From NCBI GenBank assembly GCA_015501055.1, contig JADNYV010000348.1, forward strand, positions 1 to 35,890: 35,890 bases of DNA. Reading direction: 5' to 3'. Numbering within the stretch: the first letter of the stretch is position 1; every line of letters begins with the position of its first letter. Source of the stretch: Mucidula mucida. Its lineage: Eukaryota > Basidiomycota > Agaricomycetes > Agaricales > Physalacriaceae. The position numbers and the translations under genes were made by a program. The notes beneath the pieces were generated by a model that had not been told where the DNA came from, did no database searches, and worked only from the letters and a program-made list of their open reading frames with translations. Positions 20,438 through 29,739 of this stretch are shown piece by piece.

Positions 20438-20941
20438 TCAATAAAGCTTAGCATGAATGGGCGGAGAGGTAGAATCGGAAGAAGCAGCATGATACACAGT
20501 ATCCGTATGAACATGGTCAAGGTTGTAGAGGCGCGAGTCATCCTTGGTGGCTGTGAGAACAACTTTCCCTTTTTCAGTCAACGCTTGGGTAAACTTTCCA
20601 CCGTTGTCCTGCTTGAACACCACACACTTTCTAGCACCAAAGACAGTATAGCACTTGGCTTCATCGAGACGTGGAACAGAGATGAGTGATGGTAACAAGT
20701 TTGGGACATGGGCGGTGTCCTTAAGACGGAGACGGCGACAACGGCGACTATAAAGGCACACTACAAATGTGGCAATGCCTCAACCAGCAATCTTCCGAGA
20801 GCTACTCCCAAAACCAGTGACGTTCTGAGAGACGGAGCAATACAAAGTGAAGTCGGAATTAATAGAGTGAATGTGGGTAGTGGATCCAGAATCGATATAG
20901 ACAGGCGGGCGTCCGGCGTGAGCTGTATCAGCTAAATATGC
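20438..20941 (-). pseudogene. Copia element C protease and pre-integrase region
   Basis: The frame continues from gag through the TGA at 20942-20944: the aspartic protease motif is PVYIDSGSTTHIHS (DSG near 20890), then TGA at 20780-20782 in KIAG*GIA, and LKDTAHVPNLLPSLISVPRLDE, typical of the Copia protease to GAG-pre-integrase junction. The 20780 stop, and the 20438 stop that closes this segment, fit CGA-to-TGA changes; the 20942 stop fits TGG-to-TGA. Confidence 0.75.
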
Positions 20942-21982
20942 TCAATCAAACTCGGACTGTTGAGGAGACGGAACTGAGCCAACATCAACATCAGACAACA
21001 TATACAAGGAGAAGTCAGAGTCATATTGGTCCATGGAGTCAGCTACAAAGTTCGTCTGAGAAGAGCTGGGCTGTTCACTCTCCCTCTGCTCTGCAAGATT
21101 AGACTTCTCTTTGCCTTTATTCTTGCCTCCCTTGCCCCTCTGCTTCTTCCTGCCACCACCAACCTCAGGATGATAAGCACTGCCTCCGGCGGACCAGCAA
21201 TTGTCGATGGTATGGCCACGGGGACAAGGACAGCTGGGGTTCCGACAGTAGCGCTTCCCCTTAGCCTTGTGCGCGGATTCGACAGTGGCGAGAGCAGACT
21301 CAACAGTTTGAGCCTTGCCAGCCTTGCGAGAGCGGTGGAAAGAGAGGAGGTCGGCGATGGTGTTGTCAAGAGTGGTGGTTGCACTAAACTTGAAGGCAGA
21401 GATCCAAGTGTAAAACGAGGTCTGCTCATCGGCCTCAGCAGGAAGAGAAGCAGCCAGAAAAGCAGCAGTATAGTTGGTGGGGATTTCGAGTCCAGTAAGC
21501 GCAAGCTTCTGGACAGCCTCCTGAAACCCAATGATGTGGGCCTCAAGATCACCGCCAAGCTCCAGTTTGTTGCACATGCAACAAAACCAGATCATCACTG
21601 AGCCAGCATCCTTTTGTGAATACTCGTTCTGCAACGCCTGCCACGCCGTTGCAGCGTCCTTCCCCATGACCTTAATAGAAAGTTCCGGGGTGACGCACTT
21701 CAACAGCATGGAGCGGAGAAAATTGTCGGTACACTTCCATTGTCGTTGCTTGGCCTTGTCAGCTGCCGGGAGCTTGATCTCCGCGGTCAGAATACCGTCG
21801 CACTCAGCCGTTGCGGCAGCCTGCAGGAACATGGTTGACCAGACGGTGAAGTTCTTCTCTCCCACGAGCACCGCAGCGGACTCGCTGGGGAAAAGCTGGG
21901 CTAGACCACGGGTCAGGTCCCAGTTGTCCGGTAATTCGGCTGGTGCGGCTGGCGAGGTGGAGGACTGACCAGGGTTCGTCAT
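20942..21982 (-). CDS. Copia element C gag
   Basis: Start taken at ATG 21980-21982 (MTNPGQSSTSP); the open frame extends 18 residues upstream to 22036, but that part falls in leader sequence. The capsid-like region includes EKNFTVWSTMFLQAA, CVTPELSIKVMGKDAATAWQAL and NYTAAFLAASLP. A zinc knuckle of the variant form CX4CX5HX4C (CRNPSCPCPRGHTIDNC) lies about two thirds along, followed by a Lys/Gly-rich tail. This is the only uninterrupted protein segment of the element. The TGA at 20942 may be a lesion (TGG to TGA), as the frame continues into the protease. Confidence 0.8.
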   Translation of the reverse strand: MTNPGQSSTSPAAPAELPDNWDLTRGLAQLFPSESAAVLVGEKNFTVWSTMFLQAAATAECDGILTAEIKLPAADKAKQRQWKCTDNFLRSMLLKCVTPELSIKVMGKDAATAWQALQNEYSQKDAGSVMIWFCCMCNKLELGGDLEAHIIGFQEAVQKLALTGLEIPTNYTAAFLAASLPAEADEQTSFYTWISAFKFSATTTLDNTIADLLSFHRSRKAGKAQTVESALATVESAHKAKGKRYCRNPSCPCPRGHTIDNCWSAGGSAYHPEVGGGRKKQRGKGGKNKGKEKSNLAEQRESEQPSSSQTNFVADSMDQYDSDFSLYMLSDVDVGSVPSPQQSEFD

Positions 21983-22194
21983 GATGGCGAAATGTTGAGG
22001 AAGCAAGAATGATGATGGAAAAGATGATGGGAGCAACGCGGATTGTAGTCAGACGTGTCTGTGTGATGTTCTTGAGGCGGAAAATGGGCAGGAGAAGATG
22101 CGGGGGCAGAATGGAAAATTTTAGAGGATTCGGATCGAGTTGGGACGACGAGGACTTGAGCGGCAACATAAACAAACAGGATTACGGGGCAGCG

Positions 22195-22206
22195 GGGCCC
22201 ATAACC
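22195..22206 (-). promoter_or_regulatory. Primer binding site of Copia element C (initiator tRNA-Met, anticodon half)
   Basis: GGTTATGGGCCC on the minus strand directly follows the LTR end. Its complement GGGCCCATAACC is the anticodon stem-loop sequence of eukaryotic initiator tRNA-Met. Drosophila copia is primed by such an internal tRNA-iMet fragment. Confidence 0.7.
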
Positions 22207-22283
22207 TGATGAAACCGGTACAGATACGAGACAACCTGTAACGAGGCCGTAAGTACAAGTACGCGTAGGGTATGAGTCGAGCA
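22207..22283 (-). repeat. 5' LTR remnant of Copia element C
   Basis: 77 bp matching the inner end of the 3' LTR (10953-11030): shared blocks include GAAACCGGTAC, GATACGAGAC and CCTGTAACGAGGCC. Beyond 22283 the similarity stops abruptly, so the U3 and part of R/U5 were lost. Confidence 0.7.
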
Positions 22284-22662
22284 AACGCTATCCCTCCACC
22301 TGCGTACGCACCCGGGGCCGCGGCAACTGCCGTCCGGGGGTTCGAATCCGACCATTCATTGGTGCAGATATTTTTTGTTTGCATTCCTGACGACTATATA
22401 TATATATTTATGCTACTTTCACCGTCTTTGACGTGTATTAGTGTATTCAGAATGTGTACAGGTAGTGTCAAACACGAATGGCACTGTTTTGGCGGACTTA
22501 GAGATTGCACTCACAGCAACTTCCTAATCGGGATCATCGGACTTTGAGCTTCGTTCGCGACGACAATGACTTGGACCAGTGACAATGCCATCTCTATCGA
22601 ATCCAGTGCTCTAGCTAGTCAATCTCAATTGCCTCACGACTTCTACTGCCATCTCCAGCCCC
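22284..22662. other. Filler between Copia and MULE remnants, with a B-box-like motif
   Basis: No protein-coding signal. GGTTCGAATCC (22339-22349) matches the Pol III B-box consensus and is followed by TTTTTT at 22371-22376, a Pol III terminator. A convincing A box or cloverleaf is not visible, so this is at most a tRNA- or SINE-derived fragment. A short (TA)n tract lies at about 22395-22407. Confidence 0.4.
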
Positions 22663-23937
22663 TCAAATGTCCTCACCCGCTGCTGATCCATCACCTGACT
22701 CTCTCAATCCAGCTATTGCCTCGTCTGCGCCTCCATGCCTCGGGGGCAGAGGAACTTGATAACCCATCATGTTGGTAGTATACCTAGCCAACTCCCTGTC
22801 TCCACTTCTTGCCCAGGTTGGCTCCCTCCGCCTCCCAGTATTGGTGAACTTCTTGATATCCTGCACTAGGGAAGCAGCATCGTGTCCCACATTCTTCTGG
22901 TCCATGCTCTTCAGCCAGATCTCCGAGCCCAAATCAAGCTGCTCATTGATGAGCCATGCCGCCTCCACCAGATCTTCTGCCCTCTTTCGTAGTCGGAGAT
23001 GTCTGGTGGCCCGCTGTGAATGCATTGAGATCAGTGAGTGTTTAGACAATTGAAGGACTTACCTCATTGTCATCGTCTTGCTCATCCATTTGGATGGGAG
23101 ATGAGCTGCCAGAAATCTCGATGGGATTATTGCAGTCACCCCAGCGGTGACGGAATGGGATGAGAACTGGCCGCCCTCAGTATCGGATAGGTCTTGGCGA
23201 CGTTTACCCAAAGTGTTGACGGACTTCTGCTTAGGCCAATCATCACCATCCGTGATGGATCCATCCTCAATGTCGGAGAGCGGACTCCCGCCCCGTGGAA
23301 CAAGCAATGGGTGACAATAGAAGGGAGTTGTTCGCCTCCAAACTACCTCATGGAAGAAGCGCGGATCAGGGTCCTCTACCGCCTGTACAAGATGCTTACA
23401 TAGACAGTAAGCATTATACTTCTGCTGCCCGCATGTGCATGTCCAGTTTCTGATATCGACGGTGTAGGATGTCGCATTACCAAGCTGTCAGTCCCGGAGC
23501 TTGTACCAGTTTGCCTTGAGACTCTTCTGCAAAGGAGAAAGCTCATTCAACCGCCTGGCACGGTGATTCACATCAAACTTCAGCATCCTCGCATCCATCC
23601 GGGGCCCCACGTCGGTAACCAGAAGCCATATTAGCTGGTTGAGTTGCGGATGGAGAAGGTGATGGAGTGTTTTGTGCTTTAAGTAACGCCAGAAGTTCTC
23701 GACTGTCATTGTAGTGTGAAGTCTGAATAGATAGGGTGTTGTAGACCTTGCCCAGAGCGCCCATTTCTTGGGTGCATACCAGGATGTCCACATGTAGCCC
23801 CAGAGCTCGCGTAATCCACGCTGAAAACAGAACCGATACATCTCCGACACTGCGTTGATGCAAATCTGGGCAGAGGTATGAGTGTTCCCATGTTGATCTG
23901 GGAGAAGGGGATGCTCACAGAAATGCTTTGTGAAGAG
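22663..23937 (-). pseudogene. MULE-like transposase with SWIM zinc finger, C-terminal part, truncated by an LTR
   Basis: From the LTR junction leftward the frame reads FTKHFCEHPLLPDQHG, ELWGYMWTSWYAPKKW, RLHTTMTVENFWRYLKH, LLHPQLNQLIWLL, then a TGA at 23488, and in the same frame a SWIM finger (TCTCGQQKYNAYCLCKH, CxC...CxH, near 23400-23450). A one-base frame change near 23160 leads to RHRWGDCNNPIE and SSSPIQMDEQDDDNE. A GTAAGT...CACAG intron (about 23017-23062) joins this to RATRHLRLRKRAEDLVEAAW, ending MMGYQV... with stop at 22663. These motifs match the C-terminus of Mutator-like transposase proteins common in Agaricomycetes. The catalytic N-terminal part is absent. Confidence 0.7.
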
Positions 23938-24467
23938 TGTTAGCGACTGACTATAGCCACATGACTAAACCAGGTACCACAGCAAGAACTAAAGGAGAAA
24001 GTGTTTGTGTTCGTAAGACTAGGCTAGGCCAGGTGTATAAACGAGATCGGAACTAAAGTACAATGATACTACACTACTGCTTATATACTAGTAAGCCTGT
24101 GTTTGGGACTCCTTGTCCATATGTGTTTCCGCTAGGGATAACTCCACGCCCTTGACCCAGTGTTGTATGCTACTAGTCCGTGAAACCATTAAATACGAGT
24201 GGTAACTGCATGTAAGTAATAATACTGAAACGACCATGTGTGCTACAAGTGTTGGTGGTGTGTATACAATAGGGAGTCCATGAGGTATCAACATTTATGA
24301 TGTCATCCATGTGTTGGATGTGTGTCCGACATGAGTACGGCTTTGGTAATGAAAAGGAGTATGATTGGTGATGAAACAGATGATGAAACAGTCTGTTGGT
24401 TGATAAGACAAGCCCCCCGATAAGATATGATAAGATTGAAAATGTGAAAATATGGCGATTCATAACA
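23938..24467 (-). repeat. Element 2, 3' LTR
   Basis: 530 bp, ends TGTTAGC...CATAACA on the plus strand. TATA motif at 24081-24090; R-region 12-mer AGATCGGAACTA at 24044-24055. It interrupts the MULE-like gene at 23937/23938. Confidence 0.9.
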
Positions 24468-24478
24468 TCACCCCCTCC

Positions 24479-25540
24479 TTAAGGCGCAAGTTCCATTCTG
24501 CGCCAGAGTTGCTCCATGAGGGCTGCAGAGGGTAGCGTGACGTTGAGGGGTTCGGTATCAGGCGGTGGCATGGGTTGGAATAAATGTGATGGAAATTGCA
24601 ACATGGGGACTTCAATGCAAGCAAGCGCGGGTGGCTTCGGCTTGTTCGGATATTGTTGGTGGAAATCACTGATGGCTTCGTCGGCATTTTTGAGATTGCA
24701 TGCCGGTTCCCATGTCTGCTCGTGTGTGCCATAACCCTTCCAGTGAACCTTGTATTGAAAACCTCCGTGGTACTTCCGGGAATTCACCACTTTCTCAACC
24801 TCCCATTCCGGTTCGGCTCCTTCCAGCACAGGTGGTGGACACATGTCTCGGGGTTGTGTCAGAAATTGCCGCTCGTGGTAAGGCGTCAACAGGGCCTCAT
24901 TGAACACGGGATGGATGCTTTTCTACGTGTGAGGAATCTAGAGCTTGTAAGAGCTCGTCCCGACTTTCTTGATCACTTTCAACGGCCCGAAGCGTTTGTC
25001 ATCGAGCTTCTTCATTGGTCGGTCCGTGCTGAGATTCATCCCTTCCAGCCATACTTTGTCGCCTTCCTTGTACTCTACTGCCTCTGTCCGCTTCCTGTCA
25101 TAAAACCGTTTCATGTCCTCTTTTGCCATCTTCAATGCCGACCCTACTTCGTCCCATGTTTTCCTCATGCTGTTGGCAAACTCCTGCGCAGTCTCGTTTC
25201 TCAATGCCGTTTTTGGAGCGGTGCCTTTGTAGGGGTGTCTGCCCATGTCTGCAAAGAACGAAGTGACTTTGGTTGCCGAGTGTACCCGATCATGGTACAC
25301 AAATTCGGCAGAGGGTAACCCTTCATGCCAGTTGTTCTGATGGTAATTGACAAATAACCATAAGAAATGTTCTATCTCTTGGTTTAACTGTTCTGTCTGT
25401 CTGTTTGCCTGTGGATGGTACGCCATTGTGAAGTTCCCTTCAATGCCCAACAGCCGGTATAACTCCTTCATGAAACGCAAGTGGTATTGCGGACCTCAAT
25501 TGTGTATCATCTGTCGTGGCAATCCATGTATGGGGAAGAT
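24479..25540 (-). pseudogene. Element 2 integrase core, C-terminal domain and chromodomain (broken)
   Basis: The integrase core is interrupted at RD*I (25541) and IHN*GP (near 25497), where element 3 has CGA and GAT-CGA; the second catalytic Asp is Asn. The next open block (25480-24938) carries TAYHPQ-like AYHPQANRQTEQLNQE with the catalytic Glu, and ends in TAG at KL*IPHT*KS, where element 3 has Gln and Trp. The chromodomain block (24907-24479) is open: EWEVEKVVNSRKYHGGFQYKVHWKGYGTHEQTWEP. Chromodomains target integration to methylated histone H3 in related elements. Confidence 0.8.
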
Positions 25541-28252
25541 TCAATCGCGGCAAATACAAGCCATGCCTTCTGACGTCAGGGTGGTGTGTGTTGGTATAAT
25601 GTGTAACCGCTTTGTGAAATGGTCCACAAACGTGCTGATCACATTGTATCCTCCCGACTCCGGCAACTTGCCAATCATGTCTGTCCCAACTTTCTCCCAT
25701 GGTTCGCTTGGTACGTCTATAGGATGGAGGGGTGCAGCCGGCTTTATGCGATGTGACTTTATAACTTGGTATTTTTGACACCCTTCCATGTATTCGCGGA
25801 CATCTCGGCTGATTCCTGGCCACCAATAGGTGCATGTGATCAACTCGAGAGTCTTGTACCGTCCCGGATGCCCTGCAAGCTGTGCATCATGATGCATTCC
25901 AATAACTTTTCCCCGCAATTCCTTGTCCTTCGGTATGTAAATACGATCTTTCCATATAATAAGTCCATTTTCCTTCTCTTCCCATCCTTTTTCTTTGTTT
26001 TCTAATGCTTTTTGTACGTATCTGTCCTTGTTTCCTTTTCTTTGTTTGATTTTGTTAAGTAATTCGTCCTCCGGTGTAGCTACTGTATGTAAAGAAAATT
26101 GAATTTGTGATATAAAAAACTCCGGTTTTAGTAAAACAACGTTTTCGTTATCTTTTTCCCCCTTCTCAAGGCCTGTCATCCTTGACAAGGCATCAGCTTT
26201 CCCCATCGTCTTGCCCGGCTTGTGAATCATCTGTATGTCATACTCTGCCAACTCCGTAACCCATCTCGCCTGCCTCCAATTCAACTTCTGTGGCTTCCGG
26301 AAGTACTGGAGGTTTTGATGATCGGTAAACACCTCCACCGTTTCCTTTGCTCCTAGAAGATACTGCCTCCAGTCATCAATTGAGTCCATGATAGCCATCA
26401 TCTCTTTGTCATAGATCTCATAGTTGCGCTCTACTTCGTTCAGCGCGCGAGACCAAAAGGCTACTGGTCTCCATTTTCCGTCAACCAACTGGGAAAGAAC
26501 CGCCCCGTTTGCATAGTTCGAGGAGTCTGCCTCGACTCGAAACTTGCCGTTGTCGCGTGGTACAATCAGAACGGGTTCTTCTGTCATCCTCCGGTTCAAC
26601 TCCTCAAATGCCTCGTGCTGCTTCATGCCCCAAACCCACTCGCCCTTCCCGGTTAGCGATGTCAATGGCTTCGCTACTCCCGCAAATCCCCGGATGAAAC
26701 GTTGGTAGAAGTTGCAGAAGCCCAGGAATGACTGTACTTCCTTCTTCTTCGTCGGCTCCTTCCATTCCTTCACTACGGCCACTTTTGCCGGATCCATCTT
26801 CACTTCTCCTCCTCCAACAATAACTCCCAAGTAATCTACAGTATGTGCCTCAAAACTACATTTCTCGGGTTTTAAATACAACTTATTTACTCGCAATATC
26901 TCTAGTACTCGTCGTACAATATGCCTATGTTCTTCCAATGTGTTCATAAAAATAAGTATGTCGTCTAAGTAAACTATAACATGTCCTTCATTGATCAACT
27001 CCTTCAGAATGTGATTCATGAATGATTGGAACATTGCCGGCGAGTTTGTAAGTCCAAAGAACATGACTGAGGGCTCGAACAGGCCTCGGTTTGTTCTAAA
27101 CGCCGCTTTCCACTCATCACCTTCTTTGATCCGGATGTTATTGTAACCCCATCGGACATCCATCTTTGTGAAAACCTTTGCTCCCTTCAACTTGTTGATA
27201 AGCTCCTGAATCAACGGCAAGGGGTATCGGTTCTTGATTGTCATGTCGTTCAACTTCCGATAGTCCTGTACTGGCCGAAGGCTTCCGTCCTTCTTTTTGA
27301 CAAAGAAGAAGGGTGACGCCATAGGTGAAATTGATGGCCGTATACGTCCCGTCCGTATGTTTTCTTCCAGAAACTCATCTAACGCCTTCTGCTCGGATGG
27401 ACTAAGGGGATAAACCTTGCAGTCAACCGGTTTGGAACCAGGCGTAAGTTCTATCGCGTGATCCCAGGGTCTTCGCTCCTGTAACTTGTCAAAGTCCGCC
27501 TTGCTGAATACATCGGAAAATTCCTCGATGTAAGGTGCAGCAGCGGATGAAGGCTGTTGTGATCTCAGCTTTTCACCGCTTTTGCGATAGTTGTCCCAGT
27601 CCATCCAAAACAACTGTTCTCCCTTCTCCAGCTTCTCTTCTACATCTTCTCCTTCATCTTCCGGTGAGTCGTACTCGGGTAGATAGCCGCAGCGGTCTGG
27701 GCATCGATCAAAAGTCAATGTGGATTCCATCCAGTTGATCGTGGGGTTGTGATATCGTAGCCAATCTAGCCCCAAAAAGATACTTGTTTTGCCGAGATTG
27801 GTGACGGCCAACTCAATCTTTTTGGCGTGATCTCCGATCTTCATCCGGACCTCCACAAAACCTTCGATTGCTCCTCCCTCGTTTAGGGTTCCATCCGCAT
27901 TGTAGACAGGGAGCTTGACTGGTAACTCCTTGATTGGGAGTCCGTTCTTCTCGACGAATTCTTTATTGACACAAGAACCCGTTGCTCCACTGTCAAGAAG
28001 GGCACTCGTTTCCCATTCAGAGCCTGTGTGTACGCTCTCTATGGTTACTCGGAGTTTCATGTCCTGCCCCTTTTTAGATGTTTCAGTACCCGTACTGTAA
28101 ATAGATTCTGCATCTGACGACCCTTTCCTTGATGACTGCTCCGGCAGGACTGCGTCTACTGCGGGAGCTTCGCAAAACCCAACTCTTCGGCCAACTTCTT
28201 CTTTTCCTCGTCGTTCATTTCGGTCCATAAACCCCGAATCGTCTGGGGTCAA
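25541..28252 (-). CDS. Element 2 pol: protease, RT, RNase H, integrase N-terminal part
   Basis: A 903-residue open frame, in -1 register to gag and overlapping its end. Protease LLDSGATGSC (about residue 85), FLGLDWLRYHNP, RT with [29 protein letters not shown] and the YLDD active site (about residue 430), RNase H with EADSSNYANG, YDKEMMAIMD and FTDHQNLQYF. The integrase zinc region (HHDAQLAGHPG ... GCQKYQ) has lost one Cys. The frame ends at a TGA at 25541 within the integrase core. It has no ATG matching an independent start, so it was presumably made by -1 frameshifting from gag. RT and RNase H motifs are intact; integration in cis is not possible. Confidence 0.85.
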   Translation of the reverse strand: MTPDDSGFMDRNERRGKEEVGRRVGFCEAPAVDAVLPEQSSRKGSSDAESIYSTGTETSKKGQDMKLRVTIESVHTGSEWETSALLDSGATGSCVNKEFVEKNGLPIKELPVKLPVYNADGTLNEGGAIEGFVEVRMKIGDHAKKIELAVTNLGKTSIFLGLDWLRYHNPTINWMESTLTFDRCPDRCGYLPEYDSPEDEGEDVEEKLEKGEQLFWMDWDNYRKSGEKLRSQQPSSAAAPYIEEFSDVFSKADFDKLQERRPWDHAIELTPGSKPVDCKVYPLSPSEQKALDEFLEENIRTGRIRPSISPMASPFFFVKKKDGSLRPVQDYRKLNDMTIKNRYPLPLIQELINKLKGAKVFTKMDVRWGYNNIRIKEGDEWKAAFRTNRGLFEPSVMFFGLTNSPAMFQSFMNHILKELINEGHVIVYLDDILIFMNTLEEHRHIVRRVLEILRVNKLYLKPEKCSFEAHTVDYLGVIVGGGEVKMDPAKVAVVKEWKEPTKKKEVQSFLGFCNFYQRFIRGFAGVAKPLTSLTGKGEWVWGMKQHEAFEELNRRMTEEPVLIVPRDNGKFRVEADSSNYANGAVLSQLVDGKWRPVAFWSRALNEVERNYEIYDKEMMAIMDSIDDWRQYLLGAKETVEVFTDHQNLQYFRKPQKLNWRQARWVTELAEYDIQMIHKPGKTMGKADALSRMTGLEKGEKDNENVVLLKPEFFISQIQFSLHTVATPEDELLNKIKQRKGNKDRYVQKALENKEKGWEEKENGLIIWKDRIYIPKDKELRGKVIGMHHDAQLAGHPGRYKTLELITCTYWWPGISRDVREYMEGCQKYQVIKSHRIKPAAPLHPIDVPSEPWEKVGTDMIGKLPESGGYNVISTFVDHFTKRLHIIPTHTTLTSEGMACICRD

Positions 28253-29085
28253 CCCTTCTTTGGACAGAACCTGCTGATATGGCCGTGTTCACCACAGCTG
28301 AAGCAGAGTCCCCTTCGACGTGCATTGTCGATGTCCATCGGCCTGCCGGCTCCTCCATAGGTAACACCGGTGGCATCTCATCGTGTGATCGGCGTCGGGG
28401 GTGGGTTCGTGGGATTGGCTCTCGATATAGCCGCCTGCGGAGCTTGGGGCCGGGACTGCATGCCAGACCTCTTGCTCGCCGCCCGCCTTCTCCACAGCTG
28501 ATCGATCTGAATGATCTGTGCCTTCCAATCCTTGTACTTCTCTGGCAACCCGTCTCGGCTGCCATAGATCTGGTCGATGATCTTCTCGTTGACATTGGTC
28601 TCGAGAAGTCGCACGACGAATGCGTCATCCTTCGAGTATCCTGCCTGAGTGAGCAGGACCTTGAACTTCTGGAAGAAATCTTGACCGGTATCTTGCCCCT
28701 GGCGCAACCGCTCGATCTGGTCTTGCGCGTCTCGCGCGAGGTTGGAATCCACAAATTGCTCCTTCAAGTCTTCCTTGAACTCCGTCCAAGAGACTGTCCA
28801 TTCCTCTTCTTCCTCGTCGAAGTTCTGGTCTGAGTAGTTCTGGACCCATGCATCTATGTGATCTCCTCGGATATAGGAGAGAACAACATCGATCCTTTTG
28901 GAGTCAGATGTGAGGTTGTTCTTCTTGTCACGGATGTATGTGAACATCAATCGCCACCAGCTCTTGTACTTGGACTTGTTCCCATCATAGTCATAAGGCT
29001 TGTTGACAAGGGATCGGCCTTTGATTTCGACATCGGCATAATGAGCGGGTGTGTGAGGAGCGGTTTCGGGTGCTTCGTTGGATAT
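28165..29085 (-). pseudogene. Element 2 gag (broken)
   Basis: The start codon is ATA at 29083-29085 (ATG in element 3). The capsid-like region is open from there to 28378, including KNNLTSDSKRIDVVLSYIRGD, FVDSNLARDAQDQIERL and AGYSKDDAFVVRLLET. TGA at 28378 (PITR*DATG), then the CCHC knuckle CFSCGEHGHISRFC, another TGA after PKKG, and the ancestral stop after KLAEELGFAKLPQ. The downstream end overlaps pol in another frame. Confidence 0.8.
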
Positions 29086-29200
29086 GATGAATCGGGGTGA
29101 TAGGATCGGAGAGTGAAAGGGTGAAAGTGGGGATATGGGTGATGCGGATTTTGATGAAACGGGGGAGGGAATAGAGGTTTGGATGAATAAGGAGGAGTTG

Positions 29201-29728
29201 TGTTAGCGACTGACTAAGCCACGAGACTCAACCAGGTACCACAGCAAGAACTTAGGAGGAAAACGTTCGCGTTCGTAAGACTAGGCTAGGCCAGGTGTAT
29301 AAACGAGATCGGAACTAAAGTACAATGATACTATACTACTGCTTATATACTAGTAAGTCTGTGTTTGAAGCTCCTTGTCCATACGCGTTTCCACTAGGGA
29401 TGCTCCACGCCCTTGACCCAGTGTGGTATGCTACTAGTCCGTGAAACCATTAAATACGAGTGGTGACTGCATGTAAGTAATAATACTGAAACGACCATGT
29501 GTGCTACGAGTGTCGGTGGTGTGTATACAATAGGGAGTCCATGAGGTATCGGCATGTATGATGTCATCCATGTGTTGGGCGTGTGTCCGACATGAGTACG
29601 GCTTCGGTAATGAAAAGGGGTATGATCGGTGACAAACAGATGATGAAACGGTCCGTTGGTTGATAAGACAAGGCTCCCGATAAGATATGATAAGATGTGA
29701 AAATGTGAAAATATGGCGATTCATAACA
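29201..29728 (-). repeat. Shared LTR: 3' LTR of element 3 and right LTR of element 2
   Basis: 528 bp. It is followed on the right by the polypurine tract and chromodomain of element 3 and preceded on the left by the truncated leader of element 2 (…GGAGGAGT then TG then TGTTAGC). TATA at 29341-29350, R-region 12-mer at 29306-29317. It retains most CpG sites and is closest to the other element 3 LTR. Confidence 0.85.
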
Positions 29729-29739
29729 TCACCCCCTCC

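Larger units (their letters stand above)
10953..22283 (-). mobile_element. Element C: Ty1/Copia LTR retrotransposon, split by chromovirus element 1
   Basis: Minus-strand order: 5' LTR remnant, tRNA-iMet-type primer site, gag, protease, integrase, [element 1 insertion 13170-19446], reverse transcriptase/RNase H, polypurine tract, 3' LTR. Integrase upstream of RT marks it as Copia rather than Gypsy. The coding part has TGA stops at 20942, 20780 and 20438, a TAG at 12625 and a frame break near 19490, so it is dead. The 5 bp beyond the 3' LTR end (CGGAA, 10948-10952) would be one target-site copy; the partner is lost because the outer part of the 5' LTR is missing. Confidence 0.85.
23938..29728 (-). 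mobile_element. Chromovirus element 2, shares its right LTR with element 3
   Basis: LTR (23938-24467), chromodomain, integrase, RNase H, RT, protease, gag and truncated leader, then LTR (29201-29728). The leader stops at about 29198, so some 500 bp including the primer site are missing compared with element 1. Most base changes relative to element 3 are shared with element 1. The left flank (AAGAG) does not match the sequence beyond 29728 or 35701, so no target duplication is seen. Confidence 0.85.

Noticed and set aside
21026..21601. 191-residue plus-strand open frame
   Set aside because: Antisense to the Copia gag frame, which has clear domain content (gag, zinc knuckle).
22251..22360. Possible complete tRNA gene around the B box
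   Set aside because: Only 6 of 7 acceptor pairs could be forced, the T-stem pairs poorly, no A box is present, and the 5' part belongs to the Copia LTR remnant.
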